A DNA stretch of 64,000 bases from Lujinxingia litoralis (GCF_003260125.1 NZ_QHKO01000005.1:360250-424249); one strand, 5' to 3'; counted from the stretch's first letter, positions 1 to 9,112 are shown. Notes: generated by a model not told the origin, from the letters alone. Translations and numbers: made by a program.

Positions 1-345
1 ATCGCCCGAGGGGGCTGCGTCGTTCGGCGAGTTTGCCGACGCCGGCGAGGCGTCTAAGGGCTCCTGGACCTGCATCTGCGCAGGCGCTTCGTCCGGCTCT
101 GTCGTGGGGCCCTCGCCATGCTCACAGGCCGTCAACAAGGTCAAGCCCATCGCCGAGGCCGCGGCCAGCCCGGCGGCCCTCCCCCTGGCGAGTTCTCCCA
201 CGCGCGCGCGGGCCTGACGCGCCTGCGCCGGATCAAATTCGACCCCGCAAAAGGGGCAGCCCCCCCGCGGGATGTCCTCAAAAACCCGCACATGGGCCTG
301 ACACCCGGGGCAAGGTACGAGCAAGGTTTTCTGGTCTGTCATCAT
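1..345 (-). CDS. Zinc-ribbon / lipobox acidic protein, C-terminus cut by window edge
   Basis: The minus-strand frame is open from an ATG at 345 to the window edge (115 codons), with a GGAG ribosome site just upstream. The product starts with a zinc ribbon (Cys12, 15, 30, 33), then a basic stretch, a short hydrophobic segment ending in the lipobox-like LTLLTAC (Cys74), and an Asp/Pro/Glu-rich tail. The layout matches the protein at 1908-2297 almost residue for residue in spacing, so the two are paralogues. The neighbouring radical SAM gene on the same strand suggests a peptide-modification substrate, which is inference. The cytoplasmic zinc ribbon in front of a lipobox is unusual: it would give a very long n-region for a lipoprotein signal. 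The C-terminus and any partner enzyme lie outside the window. Confidence 0.7.
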   Translation of the reverse strand, partial: MMTDQKTLLVPCPGCQAHVRVFEDIPRGGCPFCGVEFDPAQARQARARVGELARGRAAGLAAASAMGLTLLTACEHGEGPTTEPDEAPAQMQVQEPLDASPASANSPNDAAPSGD

Positions 346-595
346 GTGCTCCACAGGTCGTTCGGCTCTCGGGTCGCCGGGCGCTTCGCATGTTTTTCGA
401 AAGCAAGCCTGCCCCCCGGGGGTGAAGGGCGGCCATTGGTGGGAATGCCCCGACCCTAAACGCAGGTCGAAGCCCGGTGCAAGGTAGGGCACCACGGGCT
501 TTGCCAACAAAGAGCAGAACGCGGGAGCCCACCGGCTTTTGCCCCCGCTCTATAACGCTGTGAGCAGCAGCCGACTGCGGGCTCGCCGGCCCGAC

Positions 596-1918
596 TCAGC
601 TCCTTTTTAAGGCCTGGCGAATATGCTCCAGACTCCAGATGCTCGGCGCGTCCCCGCTCAGCGAGGCGACCTCCTCCTGGCTGCGCCCCAGAATGGTGCG
701 CAGCTCCAGGGGAGCGCGCTCCTCCATCTCCTCGACCACGATCTCGAAGCGACCGGTATCAAAGGGTTTTCCGCTGGCGCCCTCCACCTTCACAACGCGC
801 TCACGCTGGCCCCGGCGCTCAAAATCCATCGCGCGGTGGATGCAGTAGGGGTTGTTGCCGGTCTTGCCCAGCAGGCTGTGCGAAGTCCAGGAGCAGCCCG
901 CTTTGCATTCGGCGGCGTAGTAACAGGTGCGGCAGTAGCCCCAGAGGTCTTCGACGGTACGCTCCCGCAGGTACTTAAGCTCCGGGGTGGTCGCGACCGT
1001 CTCGGCGATGCTCAAGTCGCGTACGTTGGCACCGGTGTAGTGCTGGGTGGGCAGCGAGGGGCAGCCCTTGATCTTGCCATCCGCCTCCAACCCAATCGAC
1101 CACTTGCCCGCCGAGCACCCGCTCCAATGCACGCCCTCCTCGCCGCGAAAGCGCAGCATCTGCTCGTAGGGCCCGAAGTACCCGATGTTGTTCCCCGGGT
1201 AGAGCCCGATGCCCCTGGGCGAGAGTTTGGTGGCCTTGAGGTAGGCCAGGAGGGGGAAGACTTCGAGCAGGTCATAGGGCTGCAAGAGGAGCTCGGGGCG
1301 ATCAGCGGCGCGCCCCATCGGCACGGTCAGCTGCAGCTGCCAGGCGTTGATGCCCAGCTCCACCAGCACATCGACCAGGGCCGGGAGCTCCGGCAACGAG
1401 AGGCGGTTGATCTGGGTGTTGACCCCGAGGCGAATGGGCGAGTCGGCGATACGGCGCGCCGAGGCCAGCGCGCTCTCAAAGGCGCCCTTGCGACCGCGCA
1501 GGGCGTCGTGGGTCTGCTGCAGCCCGTCGAGCGACACCGAGATGATCCGGATGCCCGACTCCACGGCCTGCTCCACCCGCTTTGCGCTCAAATCACGCCC
1601 GCCGGTGGTCATGCTGCAGACCATCCCCTGACGCGTGATCTCGGCGGCGATCTGGGGCCAGTCCTCCCGCAGATAGGCCTCCCCGCCGATCAGCGTCACC
1701 TCGCGAATGCCGAGTTTGGCGAGCTGGTCGACGACCTCCAGGCACTCCTTCGTGCTCAGCTCATCAGGGCGCGCTTTGCCGGCGCGCGAGCCGCAGTGGC
1801 GGCACCCCAGGTCGCAGGCCAGGGTGATTTCCCAGACGCAATACAGCGGCGTGCCGCGCTCCAGATCCTCCGGGCGTACCGCCCGCGCCGGGCGTCTTGC
1901 CTTCGGCTCAGTCGGCAT
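596..1918 (-). CDS. Radical SAM/SPASM enzyme, probable peptide maturase
   Basis: A 440-residue enzyme. The radical SAM cluster motif CX3CX2C is at Cys35, 39 and 42 (CDLGCRHC), followed by GGEAYLR in the place of the usual GGEP. The C-terminal third has the Cys-rich SPASM pattern (GCSAGKW, GCPSLP, YCRTCYYAAECKAGC, PYCIHR) that carries auxiliary Fe-S clusters in peptide-modifying enzymes such as PqqE-like maturases. From memory it resembles the Y-X(10)-GDL-associated radical SAM family; I cannot check this. I chose the ATG at 1918, which overlaps the stop of the upstream zinc-ribbon gene by 11 bases and implies translational coupling. The frame is open further upstream, but that part overlaps the zinc-ribbon gene. 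The likely substrate is the adjacent acidic protein. Confidence 0.85.
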   Translation of the reverse strand: MPTEPKARRPARAVRPEDLERGTPLYCVWEITLACDLGCRHCGSRAGKARPDELSTKECLEVVDQLAKLGIREVTLIGGEAYLREDWPQIAAEITRQGMVCSMTTGGRDLSAKRVEQAVESGIRIISVSLDGLQQTHDALRGRKGAFESALASARRIADSPIRLGVNTQINRLSLPELPALVDVLVELGINAWQLQLTVPMGRAADRPELLLQPYDLLEVFPLLAYLKATKLSPRGIGLYPGNNIGYFGPYEQMLRFRGEEGVHWSGCSAGKWSIGLEADGKIKGCPSLPTQHYTGANVRDLSIAETVATTPELKYLRERTVEDLWGYCRTCYYAAECKAGCSWTSHSLLGKTGNNPYCIHRAMDFERRGQRERVVKVEGASGKPFDTGRFEIVVEEMEERAPLELRTILGRSQEEVASLSGDAPSIWSLEHIRQALKRS

Positions 1919-2297
1919 CGGCGCTCTCGTCGGCATCCTGATCAAAATCGGCGTCGACATCAGCCGGGGCACCATACACATCCTGCATGATGCTATCGTC
2001 TGGCGCGTCCCAGGTGTCGCCAGCGTCACCAGCGTCTTCTTGTTCCACGTCCGGCGAAGGATCATCGATGTCCTCGCCGCCACAGGCCCCGAACAGAGTG
2101 AGGCTAAGCGCAGAGGCCGCAGCAATCCCGGTAGAACGTTGCGCCAGACGTGCAACTGTGCCGCGCGACTGACGCGACGCCTGCGGACCAAACTTGGTCG
2201 CACAAAAAGGACACTCGGCCTCGGGCGCCTCGCGCTCCACGCGCACGTGCGACATGCACGAGGGGCAGGTGGCCAGAAGGGTGAGTTTTTCGCTCAT
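1908..2297 (-). CDS. Zinc-ribbon / lipobox acidic protein, candidate radical SAM substrate
   Basis: A 129-residue protein with an excellent ribosome site (GGAGGAGCACC) before its ATG. It has a zinc ribbon at Cys11, 14, 29 and 32, a basic linker, a hydrophobic segment at about residues 57-71 ending in LTLFGAC (Cys72), then a strongly acidic tail with only three aromatic residues, in the contexts TWDA, VYGAP and DFDQD. The paralogue at 1-345 keeps the same order. Its stop lies inside the start of the radical SAM gene, so the pair is one transcription unit. I infer that the tail is the modified region. An ordinary membrane-anchored acidic protein is the alternative. Confidence 0.75.
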   Translation of the reverse strand: MSEKLTLLATCPSCMSHVRVEREAPEAECPFCATKFGPQASRQSRGTVARLAQRSTGIAAASALSLTLFGACGGEDIDDPSPDVEQEDAGDAGDTWDAPDDSIMQDVYGAPADVDADFDQDADESADAD

Positions 2298-2486
2298 GGT
2301 GGTGCTCCTCCAAAAAGAATTCAGTGAACATCAAAGATTCAAACCCTCGGTCCCCACGACCGACGCGGTGCGTGACCCCACCCGCTCGGAGTCACCGGTG
2401 CGTTGCGATGGGAGGACCCTAAAAAGGGGTGGAGAGCAAACGCAAATGTTCTGTTTGCGGGGCAACACCGGGTGGCGATTGAGGCT

Positions 2487-4088
2487 TCAGCGTCGGGAGT
2501 CCATCCCTGCATCGCGCCAGCCCTCGACCAGACGGATGAAGCTCTCCTGTTTGGCCACACTCACCCCGGGCTCGACCTGCCCCAGTCCCCACACCCCGCC
2601 CAGCACCAGCATCAGCACGAGTCCGAGCCCTCCGAGCGCCTGCGTAAGCCCGCGCGGCACAAGCCAGCGCGTGGTGGCCCACGCCAGGAGCGCCAGTACC
2701 CCGACCACCAGCGGGAGCAGGGTCCACGGGGAGGCGGACCCCAGCCCGAGCGAGAGCGCGTTTTCGCTGACGTAGCCCGCGCCCAGCAGGGGAAGCACGA
2801 TGTCGGGCAAGGGGTTCGTAAAATAGGGCGGCAGCTCGGGCATCGTCGCCGCCCCGAGCTGGGTGTACACCACGCCCCAGACGATGAGGCCCAGCGCCAG
2901 CAGCTCGGCCCCGAAATGGCGCCGGAAGCCCTCCAGGCCCACGGCGGCCAGCACCGCCCAGGCCCCCAGCGAGGGCACCAGCAGGCGCGGACCAAAGCCC
3001 CAGCCCGCAAACCACATATTGGCGCTGGAGACGACCGCCAGATAGGCCAGCACCACCGCGCTGAGCAGCAGGCTGAGTGCCGGTCGACGCTGATAGAGCA
3101 GGTATGCCCCGGGGATCGCCAGCAGCACCCAGGGCGACGAGGGCAAAAGCCCCCGATGCATGCTCAGCACGATACCCCGAAAATACTCCCACTTCGGCAG
3201 CGTCACCCCGCCCACACCCTGCGTGTGCAAATCGCTGAGATGGTCGTTGACCAGGTGGTGGTACGAGAGTTCCAGGGGGCCCCCGAAGGCCGCGTTATTG
3301 TAGGCGAGCAGGAGCAGAAGCGGGCCGAGCGCCCCCAATCCAAACCCCACCCACACCGGCCAGCGTCTTAAGCCAGGCTCCAACACCACGTAGGCGGCCA
3401 GCAGCACGCAGGCCACGCCCGCCTGAAACTCGATGAGCCCCGCCACCCCGGCGGCAAGCCCCGCACCGAAGGCGGCCAGCACCCCACCTCGGAGCTCCGA
3501 TACACCGCCGGCGACCCGCTCTCGCGCACGCTCCAGCTGCCAGAGCGCCACCAGCAGCGCCACTGCCACCGCGTGGTGGCCAAAAAACGCCCCCGAGTAG
3601 TGAAACGCCGCGCTCCCCAGCATCCACGCCACCGTGGCCAGCTCAATGCTCCCTTCGGAGACCTGCAAACGCTTTAAGATGCCCCGCAACGCCACCATCC
3701 CCAGCGCCGCCAGGGGCAGCATCACGCCCAGGCGAAAGAGCATCAAAAGCGACTCGAACTCCCACTCCCCCGCCCCGAAGAGCATCGCGATCGCGTACAC
3801 CGGCAACGCCAGAAAACTCAGCCCGGGAGCCTTGTCGGTGTAGTAGTGCCCCTCAAACGCCGCCAGATCAAAGACCCGCCCAAAGCGCTCCATGGGCACG
3901 TCGATGGCCAGGGTGCCTTCATGCAGCATGGCCCAGGTCAGGTAGATGCGCGTGCGCTCGTTGGGCGCGCTGACGTCGAGAAAGAGCCAGGAGAAGCCCA
4001 GGCAAAAGAGCACCAGTGCCATCAACCCCCAGCGGCGTTTTACTTCCACCATGGCATGCGTGGTCTGCGGGGCTTGCGGGTGATTCAC
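2487..4088 (-). CDS. Multi-pass membrane protein, GT-C glycosyltransferase-like
   Basis: About 533 residues with roughly a dozen hydrophobic segments. The loop after the first membrane segment contains DVSAPNERTR, and further on GHYYTDKAPGLSFLALP. The acidic first loop and the YTDKAPG motif are typical of polytopic GT-C-fold enzymes that use polyprenyl-linked sugars (PMT/ArnT-like). I start at GTG 4088 because AGGAG sits 7 bases upstream of it. The frame continues to another GTG at 4112, and an ATG at 4052 lacks a ribosome site. The neighbouring divergent gene is an LTA-synthase-like enzyme, which fits an envelope polymer role. The substrate cannot be read from sequence. Confidence 0.7.
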   Translation of the reverse strand: MNHPQAPQTTHAMVEVKRRWGLMALVLFCLGFSWLFLDVSAPNERTRIYLTWAMLHEGTLAIDVPMERFGRVFDLAAFEGHYYTDKAPGLSFLALPVYAIAMLFGAGEWEFESLLMLFRLGVMLPLAALGMVALRGILKRLQVSEGSIELATVAWMLGSAAFHYSGAFFGHHAVAVALLVALWQLERARERVAGGVSELRGGVLAAFGAGLAAGVAGLIEFQAGVACVLLAAYVVLEPGLRRWPVWVGFGLGALGPLLLLLAYNNAAFGGPLELSYHHLVNDHLSDLHTQGVGGVTLPKWEYFRGIVLSMHRGLLPSSPWVLLAIPGAYLLYQRRPALSLLLSAVVLAYLAVVSSANMWFAGWGFGPRLLVPSLGAWAVLAAVGLEGFRRHFGAELLALGLIVWGVVYTQLGAATMPELPPYFTNPLPDIVLPLLGAGYVSENALSLGLGSASPWTLLPLVVGVLALLAWATTRWLVPRGLTQALGGLGLVLMLVLGGVWGLGQVEPGVSVAKQESFIRLVEGWRDAGMDSRR

Positions 4089-4138
4089 ATCATCTCCTCG
4101 GGGTATTGGCACTCAAAGCGCGGCACCCTAATGATAGC

Positions 4139-4161
4139 CGGATGCCTGCGCAAGGCATCCG
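4139..4161. repeat. Inverted repeat with GGATGCC arms
   Basis: Perfect 9-bp stem CGGATGCCT / AGGCATCCG with loop GCGCA in the intergenic region between divergent genes. It has no T-tract, so it is not a typical terminator. Similar GATGCC/GGCATC palindromes lie at 19689-19709, 40514-40527 and 62944-62971. Confidence 0.6.
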
Positions 4162-4320
4162 CGTGGGGCGCCTGTCTCCTTGTCGAAGACGGCCTTATGT
4201 CCCCACACGACACGACCGAGTAGCTCGCCCACGTCGCGCGCCCTGACCCTCGGTTCAAACGTCCCGCACGCTCCTGAGCCCCGGGGCTTTCGCATCTGAC
4301 TCCCTCCAGACTCAAGCCCT

Positions 4321-6639
4321 ATGCTCCTGCACTATCGGGATCGCCTCTCTGCCGTCCAGCAACGCTTTCTGCACACGCTGGGCCTGCCGCTCTTCCTCTT
4401 CATGGTTGTCCTCAAAGCGCTGCGCGTGAGCGAACGCGCCGAGGTCGCCGGGATTCTGGGAGCGCTCGACCTCTTTAAATCCGAAGTCTTTTTGGGCGCG
4501 GCCTTTGTGGCGCTGGGGTTCGGGCTTTTGCGCCCCTCCCTCGGTCCGGCGGCGCGTCGCCTGGCGTGGGTCGGGCTCTCGCTGACCGGGGCGCTCATCG
4601 CCGGCGTGGAGGTGGTGGCGCACCACTTCTACATGACGACGGGCTCGGCGCTCGACGCCTCCCTGGTGCGCTTCTCGCTCCAGCATTTTGGCGAAACCTG
4701 GACGGTCGTCTCCAGCGAGGTGCCCCTGCAGACGCTGGGCCTCCTGAGTGTGGCGCTCCTGTATTTTGGCGGGGGCCACGCGCTTTTGGCCCGCGTGCTG
4801 CGGCGAGTCCCCGCGGCCCCGGCCGACGCGCCCCGGGTGCGCACGCTTTCGGCCGGCGCCACCCTGGTGCTCGCCATGGCGCTGGGCGCCCTGGCGCTGA
4901 CCCCGCCGATGGCTGAGCCCTACGCCCCCTTTGCGCGCGCCTCCATCCTGCACCTGACGACCAGCGCCCTGGATCTGGCCGACGAGAGCGACATCGACAT
5001 CGTCGCCCGCGCCCCGCTTCACCAGGCCTCGCTGAAACCCACCGGGGCCGACGCGCCCCGACACGTCGCGCTGATCGTGCTGGAGTCGACCCGCGCCCGC
5101 TCGCTCTCGGTCTACAACCCGGAGCTCGACACCACCCCCTTCCTGTCGCAGCTGGCCGAAGAGAGCCTGGTCGCCGAGCGCGCCTACGCCGTGGTCCCCC
5201 ATACCTCCAAGGCTCTCGTGGCCACCCTCTGCGGCATTGAGCCTCGCCTCACCATGCCGATCACCGAAGCGCTGCCGGGAGCCATCCCCGCGCGCTGCCT
5301 CGCCGACCTCTTAAACGAGCAGGGCTTTGAGAGCGCCTTCTTTCAGGCGGCCACCGAGCACTTTGAGGGCCGCCGTCAGCTCGTTGCCAACATGGGGTAT
5401 CAGCACTTTAAGCCGGTCAACGAGATGCGCACCCGCGGCTTTGAGAAGGCCAATTATTTTGGCTACGAGGACGACATCATGCTCGAGCCCGGCCGCTCCT
5501 GGCTTAAGGGCCGCCGGGGCGCGCGCACCTTCACGACCTTTTTGACGCTCACCCCCCACCACGACTACCTGGCGCCGGAGCGCTACGGGCATCACGATTT
5601 TGACCCGGATGAGGAGCTCAACGACTACCACAACACCATCCGCTACGTGGACCACTTCGTGGCCAACGTCATGGCGCAGTACAAGGAGCTGGGCCTCTAT
5701 GAGGACACCCTCTTTGTGATCGTCGGCGACCACGGGGAAGGCTTTGGAGAACACGGCCGTCGCCAGCACGACAACGTGATCTACGAGGAGGGCCTCCACA
5801 TCCCCATGATGCTCTTTGCCCCGGGCCAACCCGAGCTGGCCCGGCGCCTGGACACCCCGGTGAGCCAGGTGGACCTTTTGCCCACGATCGCCGCGCTCCT
5901 GGGCTTTGAGCTCCACGGGGACTACCCGGGCTTTGATCTGCGGGAGGCGCCGACCGAGCGCACCCTCTTCGCCCATTGCTGGTACGAGCGCCGCTGCATG
6001 GCCAGCATCCGGGGCGACGACAAGTACGTCCACCATTTCGGCAGCCAGCCCGACGAGCGTTTCGACCTGGGCACCGACCCGCTGGAGCGCCAGTCCACGC
6101 TGAGGCAATCGACGGATAACGACCTGCGGGTCCGGGAGCTGCGCAGCTGGCGCGCCTCGGTCAACCGCTGGCACGAGGAGCACAGCCTGAGCCTGATGGA
6201 GGGCAAGATCCTCGACGCGATGCCGCCGCTCGATCACCCGGTCGATCTGCGCTTTGGAGACGTCGCGCGGCTGCGGGGCTACTCGATCTCCGAAGACGAA
6301 CTGCGCCCGGGGCACTCGGTGACGGTGACCTACGTCTTTGAAGCGCTCAAGCCCATCCCCGAGGGCTGGCTCCTCTTTGTGCACGGCAACGGGCCGCATA
6401 AGACCCGCAACCTGGACCACGTACCGGTGCGCGGGCTCTACCCGCTGCACCGCTGGCAGCCTGGCGAGTTCATTGTGGATGAACACACCTTCCACATCCC
6501 CCGGGACTGGCGCCCCGGGGACTTCCACCTGCGTCTGGGCATCTACCACCCAGACCACGGGCGCCTGGAACTCTCGGGCGACGTGCCCCTCACCGACGAT
6601 AGGCGCGCCACGCTCTTCACCCTGCCGATCGTGCGCTGA
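4321..6639 (+). CDS. LTA synthase/phosphoethanolamine transferase-like sulfatase-fold membrane enzyme
   Basis: A 772-residue protein. The first 230 residues hold several membrane segments. The sulfatase/alkaline phosphatase fold follows: ALIVLEST for the first metal site, VVPHTSKALVATLCG carrying the likely Thr nucleophile (about residue 295), and VGDHGEGFGEHG (about 467-478) for metal ligands, with a DxxPT motif later. After the catalytic domain comes a beta-rich C-terminal region (about 640-772) that looks like a sandwich domain and is not usual in LtaS. Known family members transfer phospho-alcohol groups from lipids to surface glycans or lipids. The acceptor here is unknown. The ribosome site before ATG 4321 is weak. 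Confidence 0.8.
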   Translation: MLLHYRDRLSAVQQRFLHTLGLPLFLFMVVLKALRVSERAEVAGILGALDLFKSEVFLGAAFVALGFGLLRPSLGPAARRLAWVGLSLTGALIAGVEVVAHHFYMTTGSALDASLVRFSLQHFGETWTVVSSEVPLQTLGLLSVALLYFGGGHALLARVLRRVPAAPADAPRVRTLSAGATLVLAMALGALALTPPMAEPYAPFARASILHLTTSALDLADESDIDIVARAPLHQASLKPTGADAPRHVALIVLESTRARSLSVYNPELDTTPFLSQLAEESLVAERAYAVVPHTSKALVATLCGIEPRLTMPITEALPGAIPARCLADLLNEQGFESAFFQAATEHFEGRRQLVANMGYQHFKPVNEMRTRGFEKANYFGYEDDIMLEPGRSWLKGRRGARTFTTFLTLTPHHDYLAPERYGHHDFDPDEELNDYHNTIRYVDHFVANVMAQYKELGLYEDTLFVIVGDHGEGFGEHGRRQHDNVIYEEGLHIPMMLFAPGQPELARRLDTPVSQVDLLPTIAALLGFELHGDYPGFDLREAPTERTLFAHCWYERRCMASIRGDDKYVHHFGSQPDERFDLGTDPLERQSTLRQSTDNDLRVRELRSWRASVNRWHEEHSLSLMEGKILDAMPPLDHPVDLRFGDVARLRGYSISEDELRPGHSVTVTYVFEALKPIPEGWLLFVHGNGPHKTRNLDHVPVRGLYPLHRWQPGEFIVDEHTFHIPRDWRPGDFHLRLGIYHPDHGRLELSGDVPLTDDRRATLFTLPIVR

Positions 6640-6842
6640 CGCCGGGGCGCTCGGGCGCACTCCGGCGCGCCGCGCTCGCCACCGGCAAAACTCCCCCTCC
6701 CTGCCTCTCCTCTTGCAGCGCTGGCGAGCCCGTGAACGATCGCTTGCACAGGCCTCGCTCCCTTGCTAGCAGAACGCCCGTTCATTCCAGACAATGACTC
6801 CCTCTTTGGAACGAGGCTTTTAGGAAGTTCAACATTTGGGCA

Positions 6843-8591
6843 TTGGCGGCGCTCGGCGCCTTGATGATCACCACCGGTTGTGAGGGCGAGGAGCCCGCCC
6901 CCGATCCCATTGTGGAACACGGAGAGCTGCGCCTGGAGCGCGTCTTTCCCACGGACACCCACCCCGGCCAGGAGTTTGAGTCCTGTGTCTTTGCCTCGCC
7001 AATGCACTACCACGACGGTGAGCAGGACTGGGTGCTGGCGATGACCGGTGAAGGTCAGCTCGCCGCCCACGATGTGGCCACTGGCGAGGTGGCCTGGTCG
7101 GTGGAGCTGCCCGCACCGGAGGGTGAAGGGGTGTTTGCGCTGGCGCAGCCAGCCTGGCTCGACGATTCGCGCCTGGTGGTGGCCTACCACACGGTGCCCG
7201 CCGATCATGAAGCGCCCTACGACGCCAACGTGCAGCGCTTAAGCCACCGGGTGGTGGTGGTGGACCTGGCCCAGCGCGCGATCTCTTCGGAGTTTGAACC
7301 GCTGACCCTGGAGGCCACGCTCCCGGCCAACGATGACGCCACCCTGAGCTTCAGGCCGGAGCGGGCCCTCAGCCGTGGCGACGTGGTGATTGGCCGCCCG
7401 GCCGGCGCCACCCTGGGGCGCGCCTACATCACCCTGGGCAATACCCGCGACATTCAGCCCTGGCACGGCTGGGCCTTTGAAATCGACCTGGACGCCTGGG
7501 CCGACCAGGGCGCTGGCGAGGCGATCCACGCGGTGTTCAACACCACGCCCGAACCCGACGAGAACTGCGGCCCGGAGGGCACCTCCGGCTCGCGCGAACG
7601 CCGCTGCGGTGGCGGCCTGTGGGCACCCACCGGCCCCCTCCTGGTCGAGGAAGAAGGCGGCGGCTACCACCTGATCGTGGGCGCCGGCAACGGCCAGCTC
7701 AACCTGGACCGCCAGGACTACGCCAACACCCTCCTTCGCCTGGGCCCCGGACTCAGCTTTGAGCCGATGTGCGACGCCGAGGCCTGCGCCGACTTCAACC
7801 CCGACGCGCCCGCGGCGGCCTGTGTCGAGAGCTGCCAGGATCTCTTCATCCCGCGCCTGCTCGAAGGCCAGGCACCGCCGCGCCCCGCCGACGGGCGCTG
7901 CACCGACGAGATGACGCTCTTTGAGTGCTGGCAGGAGATGGACTACATCGGCGGCAGCTCACCCGCCCGGGTCGAACTTGGCGAGGAGGCGGTGCTGGTC
8001 TACCCCACCAAGGATGGCCACGCCTACCTGGTCGACGCCGAGCATATGGGCACGATGCACGATCGCCATAAGCTCGTGGAGCTCTGCGGCACCGCCGACG
8101 ACGCCTGCCGCAAGACCTGGGCGGGAATGGCCGTCACCCAGCCCCTGATCATGACCACCGAGGAGGGGCCGCTCGCGCTGATCCCCACCTTCATGCCCGA
8201 CAGCACGCACGCCGCCGGCGTGGTAGCACTGGCCATCGTGGACACCGAGGAAGGCCCGCGCTTTGAGCGGCGCTGGGAGTTCCCGACATTCGACAACGCC
8301 GAGGCCATCACCCGCTTTCGCGAGCACCCGGGCCGCGTGGTCGCCGCGCCGCTTGAGGAAGGCGGCGAGCCGGTGGCCTGGCTGGTGGAGGTCGGCGATC
8401 CCGGGTCGACGGGGCGTTTGATCGCGCTGGACCCGCTCACCGGCGAAGCCCTCTTCGACGCCGACCTGGCCGGCCGTGGCCAGCGCTACACCTGGCCCTT
8501 GCGCGTTGATGACCGCATCTTTGTCTCGTCCTGCCCGAGCGACCGGGCGGCCAGCCGCCTGGAAGGCTACCAGCTGGTGCCCGTCGACTAA
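6843..8591 (+). CDS. Secreted beta-propeller lipoprotein, start uncertain
   Basis: About 582 residues. The N-terminus reads ALGALMITTGC, a lipobox, followed by an acidic linker. The body has PQQ/WD-like propeller repeats with recurring phrases such as LAMTGEGQLAAHDVATGEV and LIALDPLTGEALFDADLAG, and several Cys pairs that fit an exported protein. The start is a problem: TTG 6843 gives a signal peptide without a positive n-region and lacks a well-placed ribosome site. An ATG at 6794 opens a short frame that would give a good n-region only if one base is skipped in the TTTTAG at 6818-6823. The function is unknown. A strong terminator follows. Confidence 0.75.
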   Translation: MAALGALMITTGCEGEEPAPDPIVEHGELRLERVFPTDTHPGQEFESCVFASPMHYHDGEQDWVLAMTGEGQLAAHDVATGEVAWSVELPAPEGEGVFALAQPAWLDDSRLVVAYHTVPADHEAPYDANVQRLSHRVVVVDLAQRAISSEFEPLTLEATLPANDDATLSFRPERALSRGDVVIGRPAGATLGRAYITLGNTRDIQPWHGWAFEIDLDAWADQGAGEAIHAVFNTTPEPDENCGPEGTSGSRERRCGGGLWAPTGPLLVEEEGGGYHLIVGAGNGQLNLDRQDYANTLLRLGPGLSFEPMCDAEACADFNPDAPAAACVESCQDLFIPRLLEGQAPPRPADGRCTDEMTLFECWQEMDYIGGSSPARVELGEEAVLVYPTKDGHAYLVDAEHMGTMHDRHKLVELCGTADDACRKTWAGMAVTQPLIMTTEEGPLALIPTFMPDSTHAAGVVALAIVDTEEGPRFERRWEFPTFDNAEAITRFREHPGRVVAAPLEEGGEPVAWLVEVGDPGSTGRLIALDPLTGEALFDADLAGRGQRYTWPLRVDDRIFVSSCPSDRAASRLEGYQLVPVD

Positions 8592-8647
8592 CCCCGGCGA
8601 CTAACCCAGGCGAACAAGCGCGCGCCGCGCTCCTCGCTACAAAAAAA

Positions 8648-8679
8648 CCTCGCCAGGCCTGTGCCTGGCGAGGTTTTTT
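8648..8679. terminator. Rho-independent terminator, usable in both directions
   Basis: The stem CCTCGCCAGGC / GCCTGGCGAGG (11 bp) has loop CTGT and is followed by six T. A run of A precedes it, so it can also end transcription on the minus strand. The stem is an inverted pair of the over-represented word CTCGCCAG. Confidence 0.92.
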
Positions 8680-9112
8680 GTTCATGAACAAAACGCTCCG
8701 ACTGCCGCTTTTGCCCGGCGCATGACTCCCCGGTGATAAGGGCCTCCCCCCCAAAAACCGCCCTCACCTCCTCCGGAATCGGTCTTTCCCCCTTCTCCGA
8801 GCAGGGTCCCCCCCATCCAAACCGGTCTCCCACCCCCGGAAATCGCTTCGACCTCCCCCCCAAACCGGTCTCTGTGTGCCATCCTGTCACACTCACCTCC
8901 CCCGAAACCGGCCCCTGTGTGCCATCCTGTCACACTCACCTCCCCCGAAATCGGTCCTAATGTGCCATCCTGTCACACTCACCTCCCCCCGGAAGCGGTC
9001 TCTGTGTGCCATCCTGTCACGGTGAGTCCCGGCAACATGGGTCGATCACCGCCGTCGACGAGCCTTCAGGGCGTCGTCCCCCCCCTTAGATCACCTTTTC
9101 TCCGCCCCCGCC
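8680..9112. other. Non-coding gap between converging genes, filled by repeats
   Basis: No credible gene is present. Short ORFs here are C-rich artefacts of the tandem repeat at 8776-9035. The gap separates the 3' ends of the propeller lipoprotein and nth, so promoters are not expected. Confidence 0.7.
8776..9035. repeat. 43-bp tandem repeat, six phases, four with a palindrome
   Basis: The core (G/A)AA(C/T)CGG recurs at 8776, 8819, 8862, 8905, 8948 and 8992, a step of 43 bases (44 for the last). The first two copies are degenerate. The last four each carry the imperfect palindrome GTGCCATCCTGTCAC, at 8876-8890, 8919-8933, 8962-8976 and 9006-9020. A 43-bp step is close to four helical turns, so all palindromes would face the same side of the DNA. 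Related palindromes occur at 19561-19649 and 42904-42918. Confidence 0.9.

Noticed and set aside
8776..9035. CRISPR array
   Set aside because: The whole 43-bp unit is conserved with no variable spacers, and no cas genes are present. The arrays at 38393 and 57509 fail for the same reason.
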